Shown here: positions 9,214 to 19,082 of the stretch, in pieces
Layout: each line of letters starts with the position of its first letter
Numbering within the stretch: the first letter of the stretch is position 1
DNA from: Parabacteroides sp.
GTDB taxonomy: Bacteria; Bacteroidota; Bacteroidia; Bacteroidales; Tannerellaceae
Direction of reading: 5' to 3'
Length of the DNA stretch: 45,008 bases
Assembly (NCBI GenBank): GCA_020860905.1
Contig: JAJBTJ010000260.1
Location: 1-45,008 of the forward strand
Notes under the pieces: model-generated
Seen by the model: only the letters and a program-made list of their open reading frames with translations
What the model was told of the DNA's origin: nothing
Databases searched by the model: none
Translations under genes and position numbers: made by a program

Positions 9214-12200
9214 ATGAAAAAGCACATTCTGATACCATTAATCGTACTACTGCTTTTCGGAAGCATGGATGTAATGGCCGGCATAGAGCAGGCTATGCAG
9301 GTAAAGGGCAAGGTGGTAGACCATGCAGGCGAACCCGTAATCGGCGCCAGCGTAGTTATAAAGGGAACCACGACCGGAGTTATCACCGACGTAGACGGTA
9401 ACTTTGCCGTTGACGCGGTAAAAGGTTCCATTATCGTAGTATCCTTTCTGGGCTATGCACCCCAGGAACTGGAAGTATCCGGTAGTTTCCTGAATGTAAC
9501 GTTAGAAAACAGTACTGAAATGTTGGATGAAGTCGTAGTGGTGGGCTACGGCGCCCAAAAGAAGGCAAACTTGACCGGTGCCATCGCCACTGTCGGTGCC
9601 AAAGAGTTGGAAGACCGGCCTGTTACCAATGCTGCCGCAGCCCTTCAGGGAAAAATCGCCAACCTGAACATTACCAACGGCGACGGCGGCCCGGGCAAGA
9701 AAGCATCGTTCAACATCCGGGGATATGCCGGATTGGATGCCACCTATAGTCCGCTGGTCATCATCGACGGCGTAACCGGCTACCTTGACGACCTCAATCC
9801 CAACGACATCGAGACGATGACTGTACTGAAAGACGCCGCCGCAAGCACCATCTACGGTGCACAAGCTGCCTACGGTGTCGTACTAATCACCACCAAGTCG
9901 GGTAAGAAGAATGAAAAGACCGTGATTAACTACAACAATAACTTTTCATTCAACAGTCCGACCGTATTGCCGAAAACCGCCGGTTCGCTGGAGTTTGCCA
10001 AACTTTTCAGAGAATCCGACATCAACGGAGGCGGCAGCGGCGTCATCGACTTGGAAACGATGAAACGTATCGAACAGTATTATAGCGACCCGACCAGTAT
10101 CCCCAACAACGTACCGCTGAGAGACAATCCGGATCGTTGGGCCGACTGGGGCGACGGACGCTCGAACGCCAACGAAAACTGGCAGAAAGCCATGTTCAAG
10201 AACAACCAGCTCAACCAGTCGCACAACATCTCCATACGAGGCGGTAGCGACAAAACCACCTATGGCATGTCGCTGGGCTACCTGAAAGATGAAGGCAAAC
10301 TGAGATATTACGACGATTATTATCAACGTTACAATGGACTGGCCAAAATCGCGACCGACGTGACCAAGTGGCTCACTGTGGGGCTGAACATACGTTATGC
10401 GCACGAGAAAAGCGTGTCGCCCGCCTACGGCATGAATCCGGGCGGCAGTGTTAACGACATGATCGGGTGGACGCAAGTGGTATGGCCCACCATCCCCGTT
10501 CGCGACCCCAACGGGCATTTCTCTCCCGCCGGACGCATGGTATTCATCGCCGATGCCAATCCGCAAACCTCCTACACCGATAACTTCTGGGGTACGGCCA
10601 ATGTAATCGTCAAGCCGCTGAAAGGCTGGACCATCAACGCCGATTTTACCTACAACAAATGGATGAACAAGCGGAGCTATTCCAAAGGGCTCATCTATTC
10701 CTACTCGGTAAGCGACCAACCCTATCTGGAAGGCGGATTCGGACCTGAAGACACGCGGGTATGGCAGGAATCCGGCAACGACGACTTTACATCGATGAAT
10801 GCCTATACCACCTATGAGAAGAACTTCAACGGACATAACTTCAAAATAATGGCCGGTATGCAGTCGGAATACAAGAAAACTTTCGGCCTTTATGCCAACA
10901 AGATGGGAATGGTACTGCCCAGCCAGCCGTCTCTTTCTACCAGTACGGGAAAAATCGAAGCATGGGATTCGCTCGACCACTATGCCACGCTCGGTTTTTT
11001 CGGCCGCTTCAACTACGACTACAAGAGTCGCTACATCTTTGAGTTCGACTTGCGCAGAGACGGTTCTTCCCGGTATGCCGACGGACACCAGTGGGGCACT
11101 TTCCCTGCTTTTTCCGCCGGCTGGAACGTGGCCAGGGAAGCCTTCTTCGAACCCTATACTTCCCTGTTCTCCGAACTGCGCCTGAGAGGTTCGTGGGGCG
11201 AACTGGGCAATATGCGGGGCAAAAGTTACCAGTACATCTCTACCGTACCTTACAACGCCACGACGGATTATATCTTCGACGAACAACGGGCCAGCGCTTT
11301 CGGCGCTCCCAACATGATTGCCTACAATACCTGGGAGAAGAACCGCACACTCGACTTCGGTATCGACATAACTTCGTTAAACAATCGGCTCACCTTGTCG
11401 TTCGATTGGTACAGAAGAGACATCCTCGGGCTTATCACGAAGGGCGTTACACTGCCGGCCGTATTAGGAGTAGACTCTCCCGATACCAACAATGCCGATA
11501 TCCGCAATGAAGGCTGGGAATTGACGCTGGGATGGAGAGACCGGTTCTCGTTGGCATCCAAGCCATTCAATTACAGCATATCCTTCAACCTCTCCGACTA
11601 TCAGGGAACGGTACTGAAATATTCCAATCCGAAAGGGTTGATTAACGACTACTACGTAGGTAAGAAGATGGGTACAATCTGGGGATATACTACCGATCAC
11701 ATCATGACCGACCCTGCCGAAGCGGAAGCTATCAACGCCTCGGGCGTACAGAACAAATTTGGAGGCGACTGGACGGTAGGCGACATCAAGTACGTGAACT
11801 TAGACGATGATCCCCACATCAACGATGGAAACCAAACGCTGGAAAACCACGGCGACCTTTCTGTTATCGGCAACAATACCCCCCGTTACAATTTCGGTTT
11901 CGGCTTCAATGCCGACTGGAACGGCATAGACTTTTCCCTGTTCCTGCAAGGAACCATGAAGCGCGACCTCTGGCTGGAAGGCCCTGTGGCTTTCGGCCTG
12001 GGAGGCGGACAGTGGGGCTCCAATGTATGGAAAAACACGCTCGACTGCTGGCGCGAGGATGGAAGCAATCCGAATCCCTGGCTACCGAGACTCTATCTGT
12101 GGAGCACCAGCAAAAACCTGCAAAAACAGACCCGCTATATGGATACCGGCGCTTACTGTCGCCTGAAAAACATCCAACTGGGATATTCGTTACCGGCCAC

Positions 12201-12363
12201 CCTTATCGGTAAGGTGGGATTGGAAAGAGTGCGTATCTATTTCAGCGGAGATAACCTGCTTACTTTCTCCGGCATCAACGAAAACTTCGACCCCGAAGCG
12301 CCGTGGGGCGGCGCATATCCCATTTCCAAGTCGATTTCCTTTGGCCTTAACGTTACATTCTAA
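9214..12363 (+). CDS. SusC/RagA-family TonB-linked outer-membrane protein
   Basis: 1049 aa; VKGKVVDHAGEPVIGASVVIKGTTTGVITDVDGNF, LDEVVVVGYGAQKKANLTGAIATV, C-terminal barrel; SusD directly downstream. Confidence 0.96.
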   Translation: MKKHILIPLIVLLLFGSMDVMAGIEQAMQVKGKVVDHAGEPVIGASVVIKGTTTGVITDVDGNFAVDAVKGSIIVVSFLGYAPQELEVSGSFLNVTLENSTEMLDEVVVVGYGAQKKANLTGAIATVGAKELEDRPVTNAAAALQGKIANLNITNGDGGPGKKASFNIRGYAGLDATYSPLVIIDGVTGYLDDLNPNDIETMTVLKDAAASTIYGAQAAYGVVLITTKSGKKNEKTVINYNNNFSFNSPTVLPKTAGSLEFAKLFRESDINGGGSGVIDLETMKRIEQYYSDPTSIPNNVPLRDNPDRWADWGDGRSNANENWQKAMFKNNQLNQSHNISIRGGSDKTTYGMSLGYLKDEGKLRYYDDYYQRYNGLAKIATDVTKWLTVGLNIRYAHEKSVSPAYGMNPGGSVNDMIGWTQVVWPTIPVRDPNGHFSPAGRMVFIADANPQTSYTDNFWGTANVIVKPLKGWTINADFTYNKWMNKRSYSKGLIYSYSVSDQPYLEGGFGPEDTRVWQESGNDDFTSMNAYTTYEKNFNGHNFKIMAGMQSEYKKTFGLYANKMGMVLPSQPSLSTSTGKIEAWDSLDHYATLGFFGRFNYDYKSRYIFEFDLRRDGSSRYADGHQWGTFPAFSAGWNVAREAFFEPYTSLFSELRLRGSWGELGNMRGKSYQYISTVPYNATTDYIFDEQRASAFGAPNMIAYNTWEKNRTLDFGIDITSLNNRLTLSFDWYRRDILGLITKGVTLPAVLGVDSPDTNNADIRNEGWELTLGWRDRFSLASKPFNYSISFNLSDYQGTVLKYSNPKGLINDYYVGKKMGTIWGYTTDHIMTDPAEAEAINASGVQNKFGGDWTVGDIKYVNLDDDPHINDGNQTLENHGDLSVIGNNTPRYNFGFGFNADWNGIDFSLFLQGTMKRDLWLEGPVAFGLGGGQWGSNVWKNTLDCWREDGSNPNPWLPRLYLWSTSKNLQKQTRYMDTGAYCRLKNIQLGYSLPATLIGKVGLERVRIYFSGDNLLTFSGINENFDPEAPWGGAYPISKSISFGLNVTF

Positions 12364-12384
12364 AACTCTAAAAATACAAGAACC

Positions 12385-14250
12385 ATGAAAAAGTTAATAT
12401 ATACGCTCTGCCTGTTCACCGGCGTAGTAATTTCTTCTTGTGAAGACTGGCTGGTAAGAGACCCGCTGAACCAGATTACGGATGTCAACCTCACCTATAC
12501 GGCAGACGAATGCAAACTGTATGTAAATCAGTTCTACACCTCGTTCTGGGGTTCACCCAACGACTACATCTATCATATAGACAAAGGCTCGGATAATCTC
12601 CTGAGTGACAACTATCAGGATAACAAAGACCTGATTGAAGGGCTGCACCAGGTTCCTTCCAGCGGCGAAGGCTGGGGAACCACCGAATGGGGAAAAATAC
12701 GTAGCGTCAACTTCCTGCTCGACAACTGCGACAAGTCTCCCGAACCGGAAAAAGCCCGAAAATACATCGGCGAAGCCTATTTCTTCAGAGCTATGCTATA
12801 CTATGAGCAATTTCTGCGTAAATTCGGCGGCGCTCCCTGGATTGGCGAAACGCTGGGCCTGGAATCGGAAGAGCTCTACACGCCCCGCCTGAAGCGGAAC
12901 GAACTGGCCGACAAGATTCTGAACGACATGGACGAAGCCATTGACCGGCTGCCGACATATAGCGAACAGGAAAACGGACGTATCTCCAAAGAGGCGGCTA
13001 TGCTCTACAAAGCCCGGATTGCCCTGTTCGAAGCTACCTGGGAGAAATATCATGCGGGCACGCCATTCGCCGGAGAAGGCAATGTACAAGCCTACATGGA
13101 AGAGGCGGCCAGGATGGCGAAGCTGGTCATCGACAGTCAACTGTTCGACTTGGACAATGTAGGCATGGAAGACGGCTACCATACGCTGTTCAACCGTTGG
13201 GATTACTCGGGCAGCAAAGAGATTATGCTGTGGAAAAAATTCGACCGTTCTCAAGGATTCTGGCACAACGACAACCGCAACCCCGGACGCAACGGCGCCG
13301 GTGTAGGGCTGACCCGGGGATTGGTAGATGCTTACCTCTGTATCAGCCGGGACGGCACGCAGGCACTCCCTATCAGCGTGGCCGGCAACTACGCAGGTGA
13401 TGCCGATTTGCTGAACGTGGTTGCCAACCGCGACCCGCGCCTGTCGCAAACGATGTACCTCCCCGGACGGCCGAGAACGATTAACGGGAAAGATACGACG
13501 GTGATTTTCATCAAGCCGAATATTACCCTTTCCGGTGTGGAAAAGTGTTCCACAGGGTATGAGTTGGCTAAAGGCGCCGACCCCGATGCCGGTGAGCAGG
13601 AAACCATTTCGGGAAGCATCAAAGCAAGCATCATCTTCCGCTACGCCGAGGCGCTGCTGATTTATGCCGAGGCGAAAGCCGAACTGGGTAACATTACGCA
13701 AGCCGACCTGGACATTACCATCAACAAATTGCGCGATAGAGTATGCATGCCGCATCTTACGTTGGCCGTAGGCTACACCGACCCTAAAGGAGAGTTCACG
13801 GCAGCGAGAGGCTATGATGGAGTGCCCGTTTCCAACCTGTTGCAGGAGATTCGCCGCGAACGCCGGGTAGAACTGGCTTGCGAAGGTTACCGCCACGACG
13901 ACCTGAAACGCTGGCGTGCCCACCACTTATGGAACCACGACAGAATACAAGGCGCCAACGCCGTTCAGTTTGAAAACCTGGATTGGTTAGTAACGTATTT
14001 CCGGAACGACTTTCCCATTCCTGCCGCCATTAACAAAACTGAGTTTATGGAGAAGGTAGGTAGTTGGAGTCCCGAACGCAACCAAGACAACTACTGGGTC
14101 GACAATGAAGGCTATTTCGAGCCTTATCAACGCCATATTCCGGACGGGCACTTCCATTTCGACCCTGCGAAGGCCTACCTACAGCCGATTCCTACCGAGC
14201 AACTGGTATTGAATCCGAGTCTGGAACAAAATCCCGGCTGGGATAAATAA
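12385..14250 (+). CDS. SusD/RagB-like lipoprotein
   Basis: 621 aa; lipobox (VVISSCEDWL); FRYAEALLIYAEAKAELG; C-terminus LQPIPTEQLVLNPSLEQNPGWDK. Confidence 0.95.
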   Translation: MKKLIYTLCLFTGVVISSCEDWLVRDPLNQITDVNLTYTADECKLYVNQFYTSFWGSPNDYIYHIDKGSDNLLSDNYQDNKDLIEGLHQVPSSGEGWGTTEWGKIRSVNFLLDNCDKSPEPEKARKYIGEAYFFRAMLYYEQFLRKFGGAPWIGETLGLESEELYTPRLKRNELADKILNDMDEAIDRLPTYSEQENGRISKEAAMLYKARIALFEATWEKYHAGTPFAGEGNVQAYMEEAARMAKLVIDSQLFDLDNVGMEDGYHTLFNRWDYSGSKEIMLWKKFDRSQGFWHNDNRNPGRNGAGVGLTRGLVDAYLCISRDGTQALPISVAGNYAGDADLLNVVANRDPRLSQTMYLPGRPRTINGKDTTVIFIKPNITLSGVEKCSTGYELAKGADPDAGEQETISGSIKASIIFRYAEALLIYAEAKAELGNITQADLDITINKLRDRVCMPHLTLAVGYTDPKGEFTAARGYDGVPVSNLLQEIRRERRVELACEGYRHDDLKRWRAHHLWNHDRIQGANAVQFENLDWLVTYFRNDFPIPAAINKTEFMEKVGSWSPERNQDNYWVDNEGYFEPYQRHIPDGHFHFDPAKAYLQPIPTEQLVLNPSLEQNPGWDK

Positions 14251-14283
14251 CGACATGCTGATTAAAAACTGAATGTAATCATC

Positions 14284-14330
14284 CCTGCCTTTCTTTTCTC
14301 TCGCCTGTGGGTGAGGAAAACAAAGGTAGG
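14284..14330 (+). other. Imperfect intra-operon stem-loop between SusD and the propeller glycosidase
   Basis: CCTGCCTTTCTTTTCTC... / ...GAGGAAAACAAAGGTAGG. Confidence 0.45.
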
Positions 14331-14347
14331 AAACCCGAAAAAGAAGA

Positions 14348-15322
14348 ATGAAGAAAAATGGAATGAAGGTATTGATTGCCCTTACCCTTATTACCGGGGT
14401 TTGCAGTTGCACCACAACCCCCGGGAAAGCCGGGCAGGAAACGGCAGGAGCCTGGGTGAAATACGAAAACAACCCGGTATTGGGCGGCGGCGATTTGGGC
14501 ACCGTGTTCGACATCTGTGTACTCAAAGACGAAGAATCCTACAAGATATACTGTTCCTGGCGTCCGCAGAAGAGTATCGCCCTCTCCACCAGCCGGGACG
14601 GAAAGCACTGGAGCCGGCCGCAAATCGTGTTGTCACCCGTAGAAGGCAGCCGTTGGGAAGCCGATTTGAACCGTCCGGTCGTTGTTTACAAAGACGGTCT
14701 GTACCATATGTGGTATACAGGACAGAACGACGGAAAGTCCTGGATCGGATATGCTATAAGCAAGGACGGATATAGCTTTGAACGCCAGCACAACCAACCG
14801 GTACTGTCGGCGGAAGAACCTTGGGAAAAAGTAGCGGTGATGTGTCCGCATGTCATTTGGGACAAACGCGAGCATATCTTCAAGATGTGGTACTCCGGAG
14901 GAGAACAATACGAACCCGATGCTATCGGCTACGCAACAAGCGAAGACGGATTGCATTGGACCAAATGGAAGAATAATCCGGTTTTCAAGGCCGACCCTAC
15001 GAAGAGCTGGGAACAGCATAAAGTGACCGCTTGCCAGGTAATAGAACGCGAAAACGACTATTTGATGTTCTACATCGGCTTCTACGACATCGATTTCGCA
15101 CAGATAGGCATGGCGCGTTCCGAAAACGGTATCGACAATTGGGAAAGGTATGACGGAAACCCGATTATCTCACCTACCGAAAACGGCTGGGATGCCAGCG
15201 CCACCTACAAGCCGTTCGCCATTCAGGAGCCAAACCGCTGGATGCTTTGGTATAATGGCAGAAAGGAAGGGTTGGAACAAATCGGCCTGGCTGTTTACGA
15301 TAGTCATGACTTAAATTTTTGA
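14348..15322 (+). CDS. Five-bladed beta-propeller glycosidase-like lipoprotein (GH43/GH32-like fold; exact family unassigned)
   Basis: 324 aa; lipobox (GVCSCTTT); propeller-blade repeats such as YHMWYTGQNDGKSWIGYAISKDGYSFER, FKMWYSGGEQYEPDAIGYATSEDGLHWTKW, YLMFYIGFYDIDFAQIGMARSENGIDNWERY. Confidence 0.75.
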   Translation: MKKNGMKVLIALTLITGVCSCTTTPGKAGQETAGAWVKYENNPVLGGGDLGTVFDICVLKDEESYKIYCSWRPQKSIALSTSRDGKHWSRPQIVLSPVEGSRWEADLNRPVVVYKDGLYHMWYTGQNDGKSWIGYAISKDGYSFERQHNQPVLSAEEPWEKVAVMCPHVIWDKREHIFKMWYSGGEQYEPDAIGYATSEDGLHWTKWKNNPVFKADPTKSWEQHKVTACQVIERENDYLMFYIGFYDIDFAQIGMARSENGIDNWERYDGNPIISPTENGWDASATYKPFAIQEPNRWMLWYNGRKEGLEQIGLAVYDSHDLNF

Positions 15323-15326
15323 TTTT

Positions 15327-16919
15327 ATGTCATTTAGAAAGTTATTCATAGCCTTAGGTATCGTTTCGCCCCTGTGTATGCAGGGGCAAAACTTCCTCGT
15401 TAAGGATGCTCCGGCGGTAATAGACGCGTATGTAAACCGATTCAACCGGGAAGACCAGGAGCTGTACAAGCAAGACATCCCTAATTGCCAGGCATCCGCT
15501 TTCCTTAAAAAGAATATTCCGTTTTTCGAGTGTCCGGATAAAGGCCTGGAAAAAACATACTATTTCCGTTGGTGGACTTATCGAAAGCACATAAAAAAGA
15601 CCCCCGAAGGATTTGTCATCACTGAATTTCTGCCGGATGTTCCCTGGGCAGGCAAGTATAACACAATCAGTTGTGCAGCCAAACACCACTTTTACGAAGG
15701 GCGTTGGTTGAAGAACGACGAGATTTTGCCGGACTATGCCCGTTTCTGGTTCTCGGGTGGCGGAAATCCGAGATTATATAGTTTCGGTGCCGCAGATGCC
15801 ATCTACAACTACTATTTAATCCACAACGATAAAAAACTGTTGGAAACTTTGTATCCGGAGTTAAAAAAGAACTTTGCCGGATGGGAAGAAGAAAAACAGG
15901 ATTCGACCGGAATGTTCTGGCAAGTCGACGACAGGGACGGAATGGAAATGTCTGTTTCCGGCCGCCTGTCGGAAGACGGGCGAGGCTACCGCCCGACCAT
16001 CAACAGCTATATGTACGGTGAAGCTGCCGCATTGGCTCAGATAGCCTCTATCGTAGGAAACAGCAGCGAGGCTTCCGCCTATCAGGAAAAAGCAGACAGG
16101 ATAAAAGAGATGATAAACCACCGGTTGTGGGATAAACAAGCCGAATTTTATAAAGTGATACCGATGAATGGCCGGACAGACTTTTCCTATGCGCGCGAAC
16201 TTATCGGTTATACCCCGTGGTTCTATAATCTGCCGCCGGATGAATACGTGGTAGCCTGGAAGCAGCTCCTCGATTCAGAAGGATTTGCAGCGGCTTACGG
16301 ACCTACTACCGTAGAACAGCGCTGCCCGGATTTCCGGATTTCGTACGAAGGGCACGAATGCCAATGGAATGGCCCGAGCTGGCCTTATTCGACCTCCGTC
16401 ACGCTTACAGCCGTTGCCAACTACTTGAATAACTATCCTTCCGAAGTTATCACTAAACGGGATTATGTAGAACTCCTCGCCATCTACAGCAACAGTCACC
16501 GTCGCGTAACCGAAAACAACGATACTATTTGCTGGATCGACGAAAACCTCAATCCTTATACGGGCGACTGGATTTCGAGAACCCGTCTGAAATCGTGGGC
16601 AAATGGTATATGGGATGAATCCAAAGGCGGAGTGGAAAGAGGAAAAGATTATAATCATTCGTCTTTTTGCAACCTGATTATTTCGGGATTAATGGGAATC
16701 CGTCCGCAAGGCGACGGAAGCATTGTTATAAATCCCCTCGTTCCCGATGGGTACTGGGACTATTTCTGCCTGGACAACGTATATTGTCAGGGCAAATCCG
16801 TTACCGTTATTTTCGACAGGAAAGGTACAGTGTACGGAAAAGGCAAGGGATTCAGGGTATATGTAAACAATAAATGCCTGTTCCATACCGAGACAGTACA
16901 AAAAGTGATAATCCGGTAA
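15327..16919 (+). CDS. GH63 / MGH1-like (alpha/alpha)6 glycoside hydrolase
   Basis: 530 aa with signal peptide; ECQWNGPSWPYSTSVTLTAVANYL and DGMEMSVSGRLSEDGRGYRPTINSYMYGEAAALAQIA typical of the GH63/mannosylglycerate-hydrolase-like group. Confidence 0.75.
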   Translation: MSFRKLFIALGIVSPLCMQGQNFLVKDAPAVIDAYVNRFNREDQELYKQDIPNCQASAFLKKNIPFFECPDKGLEKTYYFRWWTYRKHIKKTPEGFVITEFLPDVPWAGKYNTISCAAKHHFYEGRWLKNDEILPDYARFWFSGGGNPRLYSFGAADAIYNYYLIHNDKKLLETLYPELKKNFAGWEEEKQDSTGMFWQVDDRDGMEMSVSGRLSEDGRGYRPTINSYMYGEAAALAQIASIVGNSSEASAYQEKADRIKEMINHRLWDKQAEFYKVIPMNGRTDFSYARELIGYTPWFYNLPPDEYVVAWKQLLDSEGFAAAYGPTTVEQRCPDFRISYEGHECQWNGPSWPYSTSVTLTAVANYLNNYPSEVITKRDYVELLAIYSNSHRRVTENNDTICWIDENLNPYTGDWISRTRLKSWANGIWDESKGGVERGKDYNHSSFCNLIISGLMGIRPQGDGSIVINPLVPDGYWDYFCLDNVYCQGKSVTVIFDRKGTVYGKGKGFRVYVNNKCLFHTETVQKVIIR

Positions 16920-16961
16920 CAGAGAGCCTTGCCGCTCGATTATAAGCCGAAGTGTACCAAG

Positions 16962-17009
16962 TGAAGCGCGCCCTAAAAGTTTTGTGTGGAGCTTTTAGGG
17001 TTCGCTTCA
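16962..17009 (+). terminator. Stem-loop between the GH63-like and GH97 genes
   Basis: TGAAGCGCGCCCTAAAAG / CTTTTAGGGTTCGCTTCA, pairing except a 2-nt internal mismatch, 12-nt loop. Confidence 0.55.
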
Positions 17010-17074
17010 TTCAAAATGGCATGAATAAACACATATATGTCATAAATACATAACCGGAAATTCCGTTTACGCAT

Positions 17075-17082
17075 TAATTTTG
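17075..17082 (+). promoter_or_regulatory. -7 box (TAATTTTG) upstream of GH97
   Basis: Fits the Bacteroidota TAnnTTTG consensus, ~34 bp upstream of ATG; no TTTG at the expected -33 spacing. Confidence 0.5.
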
Positions 17083-17115
17083 TAAATAATAAAAACCCGC
17101 AATACTTCATTTCGT

Positions 17116-19065
17116 ATGAAAAAACAATTCCTGTTATTATTTATTTTCAGTGTTTCCTTGTATGTTCACGGTCAAAAAAACTACAACCTGACTTCGCCGG
17201 ATGGAAATATTCAGGTTTCCGTGAGCCTTTCGGATAAAATCGAATACGATGTTATCTGTCAGAATGAAATACTGCTAAAGCAATGCAAGCTCGCCATGGA
17301 AACCGGTACCCAACGGTTAGGAATCAATCCAGGATTGCTCAACGTACGCCACAAGCGTGTAAACGAATCGCTGAGTCCCGTCATTCCCCTGAAATTCTCG
17401 ACCGTTCCTAACTGGTACAACCTGCTCCTTTTAAACTTCAAGGGCGGTTATTCCGTAGAGTTTCGTGCCTTCAACGACGGAATCGCCTACCGTTTTATTA
17501 CCGATAAAAAGGGAATGATCGAAGTGAAAGATGAAACGTTGGAGATTAATTTCCCTGAAAACTATCTTCTTCATGCACAGCAACCCGCAAGTTTCAAAAC
17601 CGCCTATGAGGAAGAGTACAGCCATCTGGAAAGCAAAGACTGGCAATCGTCCGGCCCGATGGCGCTGCTGCCCCTGCTAATCGACACCCGAAAAGGAAAC
17701 AAGATATTATTCAGCGAAACAGCCTTGACCGACTATCCCGCCTTGTTCCTGAAAAGTAGCGGCGACAACCGTATCTTCTCCGTATTTCCCAAAGTGCCTC
17801 TCGAATTCGGAGAAGATGGCGACCGCAGCCTCCAGATTCTGAAAGAGGCGGATTATATAGCTAAAACCAACGGAAAACGCAGTTTTCCCTGGCGCTATTT
17901 CGTTATCAGTACGAACGACGGCCAACTCGTTGAAAACACCCTGTCGTACAAACTGGCTGAAAAGAATGTTTTGGACGATACTTCCTGGATTCAACCCGGC
18001 CTGGCAAGTTGGGAGTGGTGGAACGGAGCCATTCCTTACGGGCCGGACGTGAATTTCGTAGCAGGGTGTAACCTCGATACCTATAAATATTTCATTGATT
18101 TTGCCGCACACTACGGCATACCCTACATCGTCATGGACGAAGGTTGGGCCATGAGTACACGCGATCCCTATACACCCAATCCGGCGGTAGACGTGCACGA
18201 ACTTATCCGTTACGGCAAAGAGAAAAATGTAGGCATTGTGCTTTGGCTGACATGGCTTACGGTAGAAAATAATTTCGGTTTGTTCGAGACTTTCGGGAAG
18301 TGGGGGGTAAAAGGCGTTAAAATCGATTTCATGGACAGAAGCGACCAGTGGATGGTAAACTATTATGAAAGGGTGGCCCGCGAAGCGGCCCGACATCACT
18401 TGTTCGTCGACTTTCACGGCGCATTCAAACCTGCCGGATTGGAATACAAATATCCGAATATACTATCTTACGAAGGCGTAAGAGGAATGGAGCAAATGGG
18501 TGGATGCCGGCCGGATAACAGCGTTTACCTGCCTTTCATACGGAATGCCGTCGGTGCAATGGACTACACGCCAGGCGCCATGTTCAGCATGCAGCCCGAA
18601 ATTTATTGTTCGGAACGTCCCAACTCGGCCAGTATAGGCACTCGCGCCTACCAAATGGCCTTATTCGTGATTTTTGAAAGCGGGCTGCAAATGATGGCCG
18701 ACAATCCAACACTTTACTACCGTAACGACGAATGTACCCGGTACATCACGCGAGTTCCGCAAACCTGGGACGAAACCATCGCCTTAGAGGTCAACGTAGG
18801 CGAGTACGTAATCGTAGCCAAACGTAACGGGGATAAATGGTATATCGGCGGCATAACCGATAACCGGCGGCAGGAACGGATTTTCGACTTGAACCTCGAT
18901 TTCCTGAAGCCGGGAAAATCCTACCGGATGACCTCTTTCGAAGACGGAATCAATGCCAACCGGCAAGCGATGGACTACAGGAAAAAGGAAACTACCCTTA
19001 AAAAAGGAGATAAAATCACGGTACGCCTGGCGCGCAACGGAGGGTTTGCGGCGGTCATCGAGTAA
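17116..19065 (+). CDS. GH97 glycoside hydrolase (probable retaining type)
   Basis: 649 aa; SPDGNIQVSVSLSDKIEYDV N-terminal domain; WEWWNGAIPYGPDVNFVAGCNLDTYKYFIDFAAHYGIPYIVMDEGWA; GVKIDFMDRSDQWMVNYYERV; FHGAFKPAGLEYKYPNILSYEGVRGMEQ. Confidence 0.92.
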   Translation: MKKQFLLLFIFSVSLYVHGQKNYNLTSPDGNIQVSVSLSDKIEYDVICQNEILLKQCKLAMETGTQRLGINPGLLNVRHKRVNESLSPVIPLKFSTVPNWYNLLLLNFKGGYSVEFRAFNDGIAYRFITDKKGMIEVKDETLEINFPENYLLHAQQPASFKTAYEEEYSHLESKDWQSSGPMALLPLLIDTRKGNKILFSETALTDYPALFLKSSGDNRIFSVFPKVPLEFGEDGDRSLQILKEADYIAKTNGKRSFPWRYFVISTNDGQLVENTLSYKLAEKNVLDDTSWIQPGLASWEWWNGAIPYGPDVNFVAGCNLDTYKYFIDFAAHYGIPYIVMDEGWAMSTRDPYTPNPAVDVHELIRYGKEKNVGIVLWLTWLTVENNFGLFETFGKWGVKGVKIDFMDRSDQWMVNYYERVAREAARHHLFVDFHGAFKPAGLEYKYPNILSYEGVRGMEQMGGCRPDNSVYLPFIRNAVGAMDYTPGAMFSMQPEIYCSERPNSASIGTRAYQMALFVIFESGLQMMADNPTLYYRNDECTRYITRVPQTWDETIALEVNVGEYVIVAKRNGDKWYIGGITDNRRQERIFDLNLDFLKPGKSYRMTSFEDGINANRQAMDYRKKETTLKKGDKITVRLARNGGFAAVIE

Positions 19066-19082
19066 CGAAACCCATCCCTATC

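Noticed and set aside
9946-11286. 446 aa minus-strand ORF
   Set aside because: Antisense to the SusC gene; no recognisable motifs; shadow ORF.
12796-13926. 376 aa minus-strand ORF
   Set aside because: Antisense to SusD; shadow ORF.
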